DNA of 40,615 nt from Candidatus Hydrogenedentota bacterium (GTDB taxonomy: Bacteria > Hydrogenedentota > Hydrogenedentia > Hydrogenedentales > CAITNO01): contig JAKJCY010000017.1 of assembly GCA_022706235.1 (NCBI GenBank), forward strand, positions 1-40,615, in the 5' to 3' direction. The notes beneath the pieces were generated by a model. The model was not told where the DNA came from. It saw nothing but the letters and a program-made list of their open reading frames with translations, and made no database searches. Shown here piece by piece: positions 8,803 to 16,761 of the stretch; positions within the stretch are counted from its first letter, which is position 1, and every line of letters begins with the position of its first letter. Position numbers and translations under genes: made by a program.

Positions 8803-8817
8803 ACGGTGTTGCACCGT
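8803..8817 (+). promoter_or_regulatory. Short hairpin just before the ferritin ribosome-binding site
   Basis: ACGGTG-TTG-CACCGT forms a perfect 6-bp stem with a 3-nt loop and ends a few bases before CTGGAGGAAA, the ferritin Shine-Dalgarno site. It could influence translation initiation or mRNA stability. No trailing T-run is present, so it is not a terminator. Confidence 0.35.
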
Positions 8818-8836
8818 CTTCTGGAGGAAAAAACCA

Positions 8837-9355
8837 ATGATTAAAACCGATTTGCAGCAAGCCTTCAACAAACAAATAAACGAAGAACTATTTTCGGCCT
8901 ATCTGTATGTATCCATGGTAAATTATTTCGAATCCCAGAATCTCAAAGGATTTGCGGCCTGGATGCGTGCTCAGGTCGTTGAGGAGCTGATTCACGCCAA
9001 CAAACTCATAGATTACATGCTTGAACGTGGTGGCGATGTGAAACTGGAGGCGATTGGAAAACCGGAAAGCGCCTGGGACAACCCGCTCGCGGCTTTTGAG
9101 GCGGCTTATGCACATGAATGCCATATCTCCGCGTGCATCAATGATCTGTATAGTGCATCGGTGAAGGCCGGGGACCATGCCGCCGCTATTTTCCTGAACT
9201 GGTTTGTCAGCGAGCAGGTTGAGGAAGAGGCGTCCGCGGATGACGTGGTGCAGCGGTTGAAACTGTCGCAAGGCGCTCCCGGTGCCTTATTTATGCTGGA
9301 CCGCGAACTTGGCGCGCGCGTACCTCCGGTTACCCTGAACACTGCGGCGGACTAA
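8837..9355 (+). CDS. ftnA: Bacterial non-haem ferritin
   Basis: The 172-aa protein is a four-helix-bundle ferritin that oxidises Fe(II) and stores the ferric core in a 24-subunit cytoplasmic shell. All residues of the E. coli FtnA-type ferroxidase centre can be placed by simple numbering: E17, E50, H53 (EELIHA), E94 (YAHECH), Q127 and E130 (SEQVEEE). Length matches the 160-175-aa norm. GGAGG about 8 nt before the ATG supports the start. It appears to be a single-gene unit, with a small hairpin in its leader and a strong convergent hairpin after the stop. No Fur box is obvious by eye. Confidence 0.95.
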   Translation: MIKTDLQQAFNKQINEELFSAYLYVSMVNYFESQNLKGFAAWMRAQVVEELIHANKLIDYMLERGGDVKLEAIGKPESAWDNPLAAFEAAYAHECHISACINDLYSASVKAGDHAAAIFLNWFVSEQVEEEASADDVVQRLKLSQGAPGALFMLDRELGARVPPVTLNTAAD

Positions 9356-9382
9356 TCCGCTTCGTAAAACAAGTCTTACACA

Positions 9383-9425
9383 AAGACGCCCGCCTGTTCT
9401 TCTCGTGGGAAGACGCGGGCGTCTT
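9383..9425. terminator. Shared terminator between convergent ferritin and activator genes
   Basis: AAGACGCCCGC (9383-9393) pairs perfectly with GCGGGCGTCTT (9415-9425), and the loop contains a further TCTTC/GAAGA stem. On the minus strand the hairpin is followed by TTTGTG and then TTGTTTT; on the plus strand the following tract is weaker. It starts one base after the stop of the minus-strand gene. Confidence 0.75.
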
Positions 9426-9426
9426 C

Positions 9427-10224
9427 TTACTTTCCGGCGAGCCCGTCATCCCGCGCGAGAAGGGCGGCGCCGTAGGCGCCTACCGTTTGTGGCGAGGGGG
9501 GCACGTATATCTCCGCACCCAGCAGCGCTTCCATGGCCTTTACGACGCCCCGGTTCCGGGCGACCCCCCCCGACATCAGCGTGGGCGGCGTCAACCGCGT
9601 CCGGGACGCCAGTCCGTACACCCGGCCGGCAATGGCGCGGCATAAACCTGCCACGATATCGTTTATCGGAACGTTCCGGGCCAAGTGGGAAATCACCTCA
9701 CTTTCCGCGAACACCGTGCATGTTGAAGAAATAGGGACGGGGTCCTTGCCCTCCAGGGCGCAGGCACCCAAGGCATCCAGGTCGATTTCAAGGAGGCGCG
9801 CCATGACTTCCAGAAACCTGCCTGTGCCCGCCGCGCATTTGTCGTTCATCTCAAACCGCAGCACCCGCCCCAGCGGGTCGAGGGCAATCGCCTTGGAATC
9901 CTGGCCGCCGATATCAATGACCGATTGCACGCCGTCGAGCAGGGCGCGCGCGCCCCGGGCGTGACATGTGATTTCCGTGACGGCCCGTGTGCGAAGGGCG
10001 ACCCGTTCCCGGCCGTAGCCGGTAGCCACGATGGCGCCGCAGGAAGGATCAGGGTGTCCGGCTGCTTCCGCCGCCAGATCGAAACAGCGTTGCGCCGCAC
10101 CGGCCAGGTTGCCACCCGTGGGGAGGATGGCCTGCCCCAATACCGTCCCTTCAGTGTCAATGATTACGGCCTTGGCCGTGGCGCTGCCGACATCGATACC
10201 GGCGAAGAGGAGTGGCGCGTTCAT
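9427..10224 (-). CDS. BadF/BadG/HgdC-type ATPase activator (YjiL-like)
   Basis: The 265-aa protein belongs to the ASKHA ATPases that bind one [4Fe-4S] cluster between two subunits and drive single electrons into a partner at very low potential. The nucleotide fold shows GIDVGSATAKAV (9-20), VIDIGGQDSKAI and SGGVARNRGVVKAME. The cluster cysteines are in NDKCAAGTG (C130) and SSTCTVFAESE (C169), the usual spacing. Its start overlaps the stop of the upstream gene by 4 nt (ATGA), so the two are translationally coupled and surely work together. Length and pairing match E. coli YjiL with YjiM and the reductase of the double-cubane cluster protein, rather than the three-gene dehydratase operons. The substrate is unknown. 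Confidence 0.92.
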   Translation of the reverse strand: MNAPLLFAGIDVGSATAKAVIIDTEGTVLGQAILPTGGNLAGAAQRCFDLAAEAAGHPDPSCGAIVATGYGRERVALRTRAVTEITCHARGARALLDGVQSVIDIGGQDSKAIALDPLGRVLRFEMNDKCAAGTGRFLEVMARLLEIDLDALGACALEGKDPVPISSTCTVFAESEVISHLARNVPINDIVAGLCRAIAGRVYGLASRTRLTPPTLMSGGVARNRGVVKAMEALLGAEIYVPPSPQTVGAYGAALLARDDGLAGK

Positions 10225-11360
10225 GAGGCGTCGCTATCCCGCAGCATTTCGGCGAAGGCGGCCACGCGCGTGCGCAACTGCTCGGGCGGTTCCCGATGCT
10301 GTTCCACGGAAAGGGTGAGCGCGGGAATCCCCGCTTTTTCCAGGGCCTGCATCATGGGCACATGATCGAAGGCGACGGGGTCGCAAAAACTGGTCAACAA
10401 AAAGATAACGCCCCGGGCCTGGTCCCGCTTAACCGCGTTCACCAGTGCCTCACCCGGATGTCTTCCCGCCTGGTGAAACGCGGGACAGGGCGTGCGGGCC
10501 AGGTACAGGCGTGCCAGTTCGTCCAGGGGCGAATCCGCCTCCACCTCGGCAAAATCAAAGGAGCGGCTGCCGACACACAGGTCATCGCCGACCACGCGGC
10601 AGCCGGAATCTTCCATGAGTTCGATAAATCCCGCGTGACGGCACATGCCACCCGCGACAAATACGCGGGGCGCGGAATCCGGCTCGCAAGGCACACAACC
10701 CTTGATACCGCCAATCAACTCACGGACAAGGTGAAGATGCTCCTTCCGGTCCATCAGAAAAGAGGACAGGCTGACTGTAATCATCCGGGCGCCCGTCAGC
10801 ACGCCGGGATGGGTCGCGCGCAACGCGTACAACTCCCGCATGGCCTCGCGATGCTCGCGATAAAGCGCCAGGGCTTCCCGTATCCGGTCCTCTCCGATGG
10901 GTCCGGCGGACGCCTCCAGGGCCTTGCGTATCCGTTCCAGTTCCGCAGTGTAATACCGGCGGGGAGCATCACCATCCGTGCGCGTGGGCACGGACACGAT
11001 ATGCACGTTGGTTTTCGGCGTATGCGCCCGCCACAGGTCCGCCACGTTCTGCATGGTATCGCACGTGTGGGAGAACATGACCAGGCTCAGAAAGGGCCAT
11101 TCCCCTTCGAGGGCGCTGTCGAGTACGCTGCGGGCGAAACTGCAGGAAAAGGCCTGAAGCAGTTCGTCGGCGCGATGGGTGGCACCGACACGCCCTAGGA
11201 TGCGCACCGGCAGGTAGCCGGCGGCGTATAACAGTTCCTGAGGCGCATAAGAGCACATGAACCCCGCCACCTTGCGTCCTTGTGCCGCCGCCTGTCGCGC
11301 ATAGGCGTAATAATCGGCCGTCACATGTTCAAAAGGCGCCATCCATTGGGAGATATCCAT
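10221..11360 (-). CDS. 2-hydroxyacyl-CoA dehydratase-family protein (YjiM / double-cubane-cluster type)
   Basis: The 379-aa protein carries the 2-HAD fold found in 2-hydroxyglutaryl-CoA dehydratase and benzoyl-CoA reductase: GFMCSYAPQELLYAAG (C36), MFSHTCDTMQNV, GGMCRHAGF, GDDLCVGSRSF and LLTSFCDPVAFDH. There are ten cysteines. Dehydratases need two different large subunits, but only one is encoded here, directly followed by its activator. That is the arrangement of YjiM/YjiL and of the double-cubane [8Fe-9S] protein, which reduces small molecules instead of dehydrating acyl-CoA. The start is taken at MDISQW (ATG 11360; AAGGA 7 nt upstream), with a second ATG one codon earlier. Upstream in-frame residues look like untranslated leader. 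The family is certain; the reaction is inference. Confidence 0.88.
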   Translation of the reverse strand: MDISQWMAPFEHVTADYYAYARQAAAQGRKVAGFMCSYAPQELLYAAGYLPVRILGRVGATHRADELLQAFSCSFARSVLDSALEGEWPFLSLVMFSHTCDTMQNVADLWRAHTPKTNVHIVSVPTRTDGDAPRRYYTAELERIRKALEASAGPIGEDRIREALALYREHREAMRELYALRATHPGVLTGARMITVSLSSFLMDRKEHLHLVRELIGGIKGCVPCEPDSAPRVFVAGGMCRHAGFIELMEDSGCRVVGDDLCVGSRSFDFAEVEADSPLDELARLYLARTPCPAFHQAGRHPGEALVNAVKRDQARGVIFLLTSFCDPVAFDHVPMMQALEKAGIPALTLSVEQHREPPEQLRTRVAAFAEMLRDSDAS

Positions 11361-11409
11361 CATTCCATCCTTTTTATTTAACCCATGCCGGGAAGCCTCA
11401 GGCGCAGGC

Positions 11410-11438
11410 ATTTTACTTGACAGAGACAATAAAGACAA
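11410..11438 (-). promoter_or_regulatory. Promoter for the activator/2-HAD pair
   Basis: On the minus strand TTGTCT (11433-11438) and TAAAAT (11410-11415) are 17 nt apart. The start would fall near 11403, about 43 nt before the chosen ATG. Confidence 0.4.
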
Positions 11439-11514
11439 AATCGAAAGATACGCGTTACCGCTACTGCCTTGAAACCAATGACACAAAGATACGTTCTTTG
11501 CTTTCATGCATCCG

Positions 11515-11555
11515 CCCCGGTGTTCCGGGGAGTGAACCTCCCGTTTTCAGGGAGG
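11515..11555. promoter_or_regulatory. Two adjacent hairpins in a divergent intergenic region
   Basis: CCCCGG-TGTT-CCGGGG (11515-11530) is followed 6 nt later by CCTCCC-GTTTTCA-GGGAGG (11537-11555). The second hairpin overlaps the candidate -35 of the methyltransferase promoter. They could be operator-like or part of a terminator for neither gene; no protein-binding site is recognised. Confidence 0.35.
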
Positions 11556-11573
11556 ATGCTTCTTTGATAGAAT
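11544..11573 (+). promoter_or_regulatory. Extended -10 promoter for the methyltransferase
   Basis: TGATAGAAT (11565-11573) is an extended -10 identical to the one at 20116-20124. The best -35 is a poor TTTTCA at 11544-11549 with an 18-nt spacer. The leader would be about 58 nt. Confidence 0.4.
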
Positions 11574-11638
11574 GAACACCGGCTTCCGGCGGTGCGTCGC
11601 CCGGAGGCGTTCAGACATCGAAGTTCCAAGGGTGTTCC

Positions 11639-12388
11639 ATGAACGAAGTCATCCGACAGATCTATCAGACCGGAAAAACGCTGGATGCGGAAGGGAACGA
11701 AATTGACATTTACCCCGTATCCATCAAACCGACCGAAGGTGAACTACTGTACCTGCTGGTGCGGGAACATCACGTGCAGCGGTCCCTGGAGACCGGCATG
11801 GCCCTGGGACTGTCCTCGCTGCACATCTGCCAGGCACTGCTGGAAAATGGCGGCACCCAGCATGTCTCCATCGACCCCTGGCAGGAACGCTGGTTTAAAA
11901 ACGCGGGCGTGAGAAATCTTGAGCGCGCCGGACTTGCCGGCATCCAGCGGACCCTCTACTGCCCTTCCCACGAGGGACTGGCCGAACTTATCCGGGAAGG
12001 CAACCGCTTCGATTTCGCGTTTATCGACGGCAACCATCGCTTTGAATATGTATTAACCGATTTTTTCCTTGCGGACAAAATGCTGTCCCCGGGCGCGGTG
12101 GTCGTCTTTCATGATACCTGGCTGCCTTCCATTCGCAAAGTAATCGCTTTCCTCCTGAGGAATCTTCAAGACCGGTATGCCATGCTGCCTTGCTGTGTGA
12201 ACAGATCCCCCGGTACGCTGGCTGGGCTGGGACGCTTTTTAAAAATGGTGGTGAATGATCCGCGCGATGTGAGCCCGGCGCTTATATTCGGCCGCCGCAT
12301 GTTCACCAATATGGGCGTCTTTCAAAAAATAGCGGAAGACCCGCCGGAAACCACGGACCTCGCCTGGGATTTTTACCGCTCTTTTTGA
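11639..12388 (+). CDS. Class I SAM-dependent methyltransferase (Methyltransf_24 type)
   Basis: The 249-aa protein has a Rossmann-type methyltransferase fold. The SAM-binding loop reads LETGMALGLSSLHICQAL (about 50-67), an acidic residue follows in HVSIDPWQ, and the motif FDFAFIDGNHRFEYVLTD is typical of the Methyltransf_24 group, which often modifies small metabolites or glycan building blocks. VVVFHDTWLPS closes the core. The last 60 residues are not recognised and may form the substrate lid. The ribosome-binding site is weak (AAGGG). The gene precedes a small FRP-like gene by 59 nt, and the two may be cotranscribed. The methyl acceptor cannot be assigned. Confidence 0.85.
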   Translation: MNEVIRQIYQTGKTLDAEGNEIDIYPVSIKPTEGELLYLLVREHHVQRSLETGMALGLSSLHICQALLENGGTQHVSIDPWQERWFKNAGVRNLERAGLAGIQRTLYCPSHEGLAELIREGNRFDFAFIDGNHRFEYVLTDFFLADKMLSPGAVVVFHDTWLPSIRKVIAFLLRNLQDRYAMLPCCVNRSPGTLAGLGRFLKMVVNDPRDVSPALIFGRRMFTNMGVFQKIAEDPPETTDLAWDFYRSF

Positions 12389-12447
12389 GAGGCAAAATAA
12401 CGTTGTTTCTACCCGATATTTTCTCACAATAACAGGGAGAATAAGAC

Positions 12448-12795
12448 ATGGAACGCCTGACTTGGAGCAAGGCGGACAAGAAATGCGCACGCGTTGCCTT
12501 TGATGCCGCTTATGAACGGGAGTGTGCCGGTATTCTCGCCGAACTGCGCAAACGTGTGGACGCGATACGCGACAGTGATGATATTTGGGGCATCAATGAT
12601 TATCTCTGGCGCAAGCGGCGCGAGATAGGGGACAAGTACGATTTTCGCGGTTCCGTTCTGGCGGATGTCCTGGTGCGGCTCATGCGTGAGGGATGGATCA
12701 CCCTGGATGAGCTGCAGGGATTGAGTGAGGAAAAACGCGACCTTTTATCCAGAGGGTTGGGCTTTTTTAAAAATGTTTCAGGTTCGCCGGATTAA
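12448..12795 (+). CDS. Small protein resembling fluorescence recovery protein (FRP)
   Basis: The 115-aa, mostly helical protein aligns by eye along its length with cyanobacterial FRP, which binds the orange carotenoid protein (OCP) and speeds its return to the resting state. Shared features are WS-A near the start, AYERE (AYQRE in FRP), DDIW (W47; FRP W50), D51 (FRP D54), KRREI with R57 (FRP R60), KYDFR (KYDDR) and a C-terminal LMREGWITLDEL (LLQEG...EEL). The FRP His53 position is Asn50 here. No OCP or carotenoid gene is in the window, and the surroundings do not suggest photosynthesis. It is therefore likely one of the FRP-like proteins of non-photosynthetic bacteria, with an unknown partner. 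GGGAG about 8 nt before the ATG supports the start. The alignment is from memory of the family, so the call needs a profile search. Confidence 0.7.
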   Translation: MERLTWSKADKKCARVAFDAAYERECAGILAELRKRVDAIRDSDDIWGINDYLWRKRREIGDKYDFRGSVLADVLVRLMREGWITLDELQGLSEEKRDLLSRGLGFFKNVSGSPD

Positions 12796-12896
12796 GAGCG
12801 CTGCACATCGTCACGGGCGTTGGCTGCAAGAGGGAATGTTCCCACTACCCATGGCCCCGGCCTTTAATCTACAATAACGGGCAGGGAAACGAATCT

Positions 12897-14798
12897 ATGT
12901 CCGGCATGAAATCTATAGCGCCCATACGCGTGCTGCCCGATGAGGTGGCGAACAAAATCGCGGCGGGCGAGGTGGTGGAGCGTCCCGCATCGGCCGTGAA
13001 GGAACTGGTCGAGAATGCGCTGGATGCGGGGGCGACGCGTATCTCAGTGCGCCTGGTGGCGGCCGGCCGGCGGCTCATCGAGGTGCAGGACAACGGCCAC
13101 GGCATGTCTGAGCAAAACGCCCTGTTGGCCATTGAGCGCCATGCCACAAGTAAAATACGCAACGCCCAGGACCTGGATAACATACAAACCTTGGGCTTCC
13201 GGGGCGAAGCCCTCGCGAGTATTGCGGCCGTGTCGCGGTTCACGATGACAACGCGGCGCGCCGGGGAGGAAAGCGCGACCCTGCTGCGTGTGGAGGGAGG
13301 GATATTGCGCGAGGTCCAGCAGACGGGCGCGCCGGAGGGCACGCGCATTTCCGTAAACCGCCTTTATTTCAACACACCGGTCCGTGCGAAATTTCTCAAA
13401 GGCATTACCACCGAGTTGAACCACTGCATCGATATTGTCCAGCGGCTTGCCCTGGCCAACGGAGGTGTCGGATTTCAACTGGTCCATAATGACCGCATGC
13501 TGCTCGATGTGCCCGAACATGCCACGTTGCGCGATCGGGTCGCCCTGATCTGGGGGCTTTCCTTTATTCAAGACATGGTGGAAGTAAACGGGGAGCAACA
13601 GGGGTTTACCCTGGCCGGCCTCGCGGGCACTCCGGAGCTGACCCGTGCCAGCCGCTCCCATCAGTTCTTTTTCGTCAACGGCCGCCCGGTGGTAAATCCC
13701 GCGCTGCAATACGGCTTGCAGGATGCATACCGGGGCCTGATCACCGTGGGCCGCCATCCTGTGGCCGTGCTGCTCCTGACGTTGAATCCGCGCCAGGTGG
13801 ATGTGAATATCCACCCGACCAAACGCGAAATCCGTTTCCGCGATGAACGCACAGCCCATGACGCCGTCCGTGACATCGTCCGGGATGCGCTGGGCCGGTT
13901 CAGCAAGGCTGCCGCAACCGAAGCCGCCCTGGACACGGAATCCATAGCCAAACAGCATTTCCCCCGGGAAACTGCCGTGGTTACTCCGGAACCGCTGGAC
14001 GCTCCCCCGGTCCTGCCTGTAACTGAAACCGAACCCGTGGCGAAAACACCTCCCGCCCGGCCGCAGGCGGATGGCGCTTTCCCGGATTCCGTCCCGGAAC
14101 CGGGTTGGGAAACGCGGGAGATTCCGGGACTGGAAAAAGCGAAGGGCAGACGGGAGATGCCGGAGGAAGCTCCGGAGGAATCCCTGGTGCCCCGGGGCTG
14201 TTTTGAAGCACTGGAAACGGTGGGCGATGCCCCTCTCCAGGTGTTCGACACGTACCTGCTGGTACCGGAAGGTAAACGCCTGCTGATTATCGACCAGCAT
14301 GCACTTCATGAGCGCCTCAATTATGACGCTTTACTCAGCGAGCTTGAGGGCAATGAATATGCCGTGCAGCAGCTGGCCGTGCCGGTTGTTTTCGAAGTGG
14401 CGCCTTCCCAGGTGGCGTTGCTCGAATCCCACTTGGCGCTATTCCGCGAACTTGGGATCGAACTGGAAACCTTCGGGGGCAACAGTTTTCAGGTTTCCGG
14501 CGTGTGCCACCTCTATGCCGAGAGCAAGGCGCCTGACGTGGTGCTGGCCTTACTGGACCAGTTGGCCCAAGGCAACCTCTTCGGGCAGGACCACACCCGT
14601 GCGGACCTGCTTCGGACGGCCACTCGCGCCTGTAAAGCCTCCATCAAGGCGGGCGACCGGCTGACTCTGGAAGAACGCCGACGTCTGCTGGAAGGGTTTT
14701 ACCGCCTGCAGCCGCCGTACACGTGCCCCCATGGCCGTCCCATCATTGTGGAATTGACCCGCCAGCAGATGGAAAAAAGTTTCCGGAGGATACAGTGA
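12897..14798 (+). CDS. mutL: DNA mismatch repair protein MutL
   Basis: The 633-aa protein links mismatch recognition by MutS to strand removal. The GHL ATPase N-terminus is complete: KELVENALDAGAT (E36, N40), QDNGHGM (65-70), RHATSKI and GFRGEALASI. A proline-rich, poorly conserved linker follows (about 340-430). The C-terminal domain carries the endonuclease signature of MutL proteins from bacteria without MutH: DQHALHERLNYD (466-477), ACKASIKAG, CPHGRP and a terminal SFRR. The canonical motif is DQHA(x)2E(x)4E; here the last Glu is Asp477. It overlaps miaA by 4 nt, a mutL-miaA order also seen in E. coli. AGGGA precedes the ATG. Confidence 0.97.
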   Translation: MSGMKSIAPIRVLPDEVANKIAAGEVVERPASAVKELVENALDAGATRISVRLVAAGRRLIEVQDNGHGMSEQNALLAIERHATSKIRNAQDLDNIQTLGFRGEALASIAAVSRFTMTTRRAGEESATLLRVEGGILREVQQTGAPEGTRISVNRLYFNTPVRAKFLKGITTELNHCIDIVQRLALANGGVGFQLVHNDRMLLDVPEHATLRDRVALIWGLSFIQDMVEVNGEQQGFTLAGLAGTPELTRASRSHQFFFVNGRPVVNPALQYGLQDAYRGLITVGRHPVAVLLLTLNPRQVDVNIHPTKREIRFRDERTAHDAVRDIVRDALGRFSKAAATEAALDTESIAKQHFPRETAVVTPEPLDAPPVLPVTETEPVAKTPPARPQADGAFPDSVPEPGWETREIPGLEKAKGRREMPEEAPEESLVPRGCFEALETVGDAPLQVFDTYLLVPEGKRLLIIDQHALHERLNYDALLSELEGNEYAVQQLAVPVVFEVAPSQVALLESHLALFRELGIELETFGGNSFQVSGVCHLYAESKAPDVVLALLDQLAQGNLFGQDHTRADLLRTATRACKASIKAGDRLTLEERRRLLEGFYRLQPPYTCPHGRPIIVELTRQQMEKSFRRIQ

Positions 14799-15727
14799 AA
14801 CGGGCGATCGCCGTGGTCGGCCCCACCGCTTCGGGCAAGACGCGCCTGGCTGTGGCGCTGGCCCGGCGCCTGGACACGGAAGTGCTGTCCGCGGATTCCA
14901 TGCAATTCTATCGCGGTATGGAAATCGGCACGGCAGCGCCCACCCTTCTAGAACGATGCGACGTCCGTCATCATTTCATCGGGATTCTTCCGCCCGATGC
15001 TGACATGGCTGCGGGCCGGTATGAACGGATGGCCCGTGAAACCGCCTCGGATTTGTTGGGCCGTGGCAAGATTCCCGTACTGGTCGGCGGTTCCGGGTTG
15101 TATGTCAGCGCTTTCATAGACGGCTTGTTCGAGGGCCCCGCACGCAACCAGCGCATCCGCGAGCGTATACGCGCCCGCGCCCTTGACGTGGGTAACGCCG
15201 CGATGCTGGAACAGTTGCATGCCGTGGATCCGGTGTATGCCTCGCTGCTGAGCAGCGAAAATGACATGGTAAGGATCGTTCGCGCCCTGGAAGTCTATGA
15301 ACTTACCGGAAGGCCCTTTTCGGACTGGCACCGGGAGCATCGGGAAACACGGGAACCTTGGAAGGTCACCCAGGTGGCGTTGCGCTGGGATCGTGCCCTG
15401 CTCTATGAACGCATCAACCGCCGGGTCAGTGAGATGATTGATGCGGGGTGGGTCGAGGAAACGCGCCGCCTCATCGACGATGGCTATGAAAAGGACCTTG
15501 CCCGGCTCAAGGCGCTGGGGTACCGGGAAATCGCCGTGTACCTGCGCGGCGAAACGGAACTGGAAACGGCCGCGGAAGCCGCGCGACAGCATCACCGCCG
15601 TTACGCCAAGCGCCAGATGACCTGGTTCAAGGCCGACAAGCGCGTACATTGGATTGAATGTACCGAAGCGTCCAGTATCGATGCCTTGGCGCAGGAAACA
15701 TTGCGCCTGTTTCAGGAACAGTCATAA
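14795..15727 (+). CDS. miaA: tRNA dimethylallyltransferase
   Basis: The 310-aa enzyme adds a dimethylallyl group to adenosine 37 of tRNAs that read codons beginning with U. The P-loop GPTASGKT is at residues 9-16. DSMQFYRGMEIGTAAPT, the DSxQxY motif with the catalytic Asp, follows, then LVGGSGLYVSAFIDGL and the C-terminal YAKRQMTWFK. The start is the GTG at 14795, whose bases form GTGA with the mutL stop. GGAGGA at 14785-14790 lies 4 nt upstream, so translation is coupled to mutL. Length agrees with the 300-316 aa typical of MiaA. Confidence 0.97.
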   Translation: MKRAIAVVGPTASGKTRLAVALARRLDTEVLSADSMQFYRGMEIGTAAPTLLERCDVRHHFIGILPPDADMAAGRYERMARETASDLLGRGKIPVLVGGSGLYVSAFIDGLFEGPARNQRIRERIRARALDVGNAAMLEQLHAVDPVYASLLSSENDMVRIVRALEVYELTGRPFSDWHREHRETREPWKVTQVALRWDRALLYERINRRVSEMIDAGWVEETRRLIDDGYEKDLARLKALGYREIAVYLRGETELETAAEAARQHHRRYAKRQMTWFKADKRVHWIECTEASSIDALAQETLRLFQEQS

Positions 15728-15852
15728 CGGCGGCCGGGGCGTGAGTTTCCCGGCTTGCATCCCCTGCATTTGATAACGTACCATCAACGGGATGCCCGCG
15801 TGCTGTGGCATCCATCCTGTATGATAACACGTATAAAAAAGGATATTCATCA

Positions 15853-16701
15853 ATGTTTTTTTCAGGCATTTCCGACGAAGCGGGGCAGGATATAGCGTCC
15901 CAGGTCAGGGCCCACCAGGAACTGGGTTGGAAATATATGGAACTGCGCGTTGTCGACGGCGTCAATATTGCCACAGTCCCCGACCGGGATTTTGAAGCGG
16001 TATATGGAGCGGTTACCGAGGCGGACCTGGGGGTGTCCTGTTTTTCCAGTGCAATCGCCAACTGGGCGCGGCCCATCACAAGCGATTTTGAGTTGGACAA
16101 AGCCGACCTGTTGCGCGCCATTCCGCGCATGCATCGGTTTGGCACCCCGTTCATCCGCGTGATGAGTTATCCCAACGACTCGGAGCATCCGGTGGACGAG
16201 GCGTACTGGCGCCGGGAGTCCATCAAGCGCATGAAATACCTCGCCCATATGGCGGAAGACGGCGGTGTGGTCCTGGTCCATGAGAATTGCAGCGGTTGGG
16301 GCGGCCTTTCCGCCGAAAACAGCACCATTCTGCTGGGCGAAGTGGGCAGTCCCGCCTTGAAGGTGGTTTACGACACGGGTAACCCGGTAACCTATGGCCA
16401 GAACGGCTGGGAGTACTACCAGCGGGTGTTGCCGGACATTGTGTATGTACACATCAAAGACGCCCGGAAGATTGACGGCAAAGACCATTACTGCATGTGC
16501 GGCGATGGCGACGGGTATGTAAAGGATATCGTCGGCGACTTGCTGCATCGGGGGTATGAGGGTGGGTTTTCCATTGAACCGCACCTGGAGGCGATTATTC
16601 ACACAGGCCAAAAGGCGGACAATGCCGAGGCCCTGTATCAATCGTACACGGCCTATGGCCGCCGGCTGATGGAAATCGTGGCAGAGGTGGCGTCTGCGTA
16701 A
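15853..16701 (+). CDS. Sugar phosphate isomerase/epimerase-family TIM-barrel protein
   Basis: The 282-aa protein is a xylose-isomerase-like TIM barrel (AP endonuclease family 2 superfamily). Four metal ligands can be placed: E144 (VHENCSGWG), D174 (VYDTGNP), H200 (VHIKDA) and E242 (FSIEPHLE). Relatives isomerise or epimerise sugars, keto-sugars or inositols. The substrate is not deducible. It has no export signal, so it is cytoplasmic. The ATG at 15853 is chosen because AAAGGA lies 9 nt upstream; an upstream GTG-initiated extension would be AT-rich leader. A TATGAT element at 15820-15825 may be its -10. It is followed 60 nt later by pfkA, which fits a carbohydrate-use role. Confidence 0.88.
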   Translation: MFFSGISDEAGQDIASQVRAHQELGWKYMELRVVDGVNIATVPDRDFEAVYGAVTEADLGVSCFSSAIANWARPITSDFELDKADLLRAIPRMHRFGTPFIRVMSYPNDSEHPVDEAYWRRESIKRMKYLAHMAEDGGVVLVHENCSGWGGLSAENSTILLGEVGSPALKVVYDTGNPVTYGQNGWEYYQRVLPDIVYVHIKDARKIDGKDHYCMCGDGDGYVKDIVGDLLHRGYEGGFSIEPHLEAIIHTGQKADNAEALYQSYTAYGRRLMEIVAEVASA

Positions 16702-16761
16702 CTATTCCGGTTTTCACCCGCCGTGCTTCCTGGTAGCCTTAAAGCACGAGGAGTTTTTCTC

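Noticed and set aside
8690..8836. Fur box or iron-responsive operator before ferritin
   Set aside because: No 19-bp Fur-like palindrome is visible; only a short GC hairpin near the ribosome-binding site.
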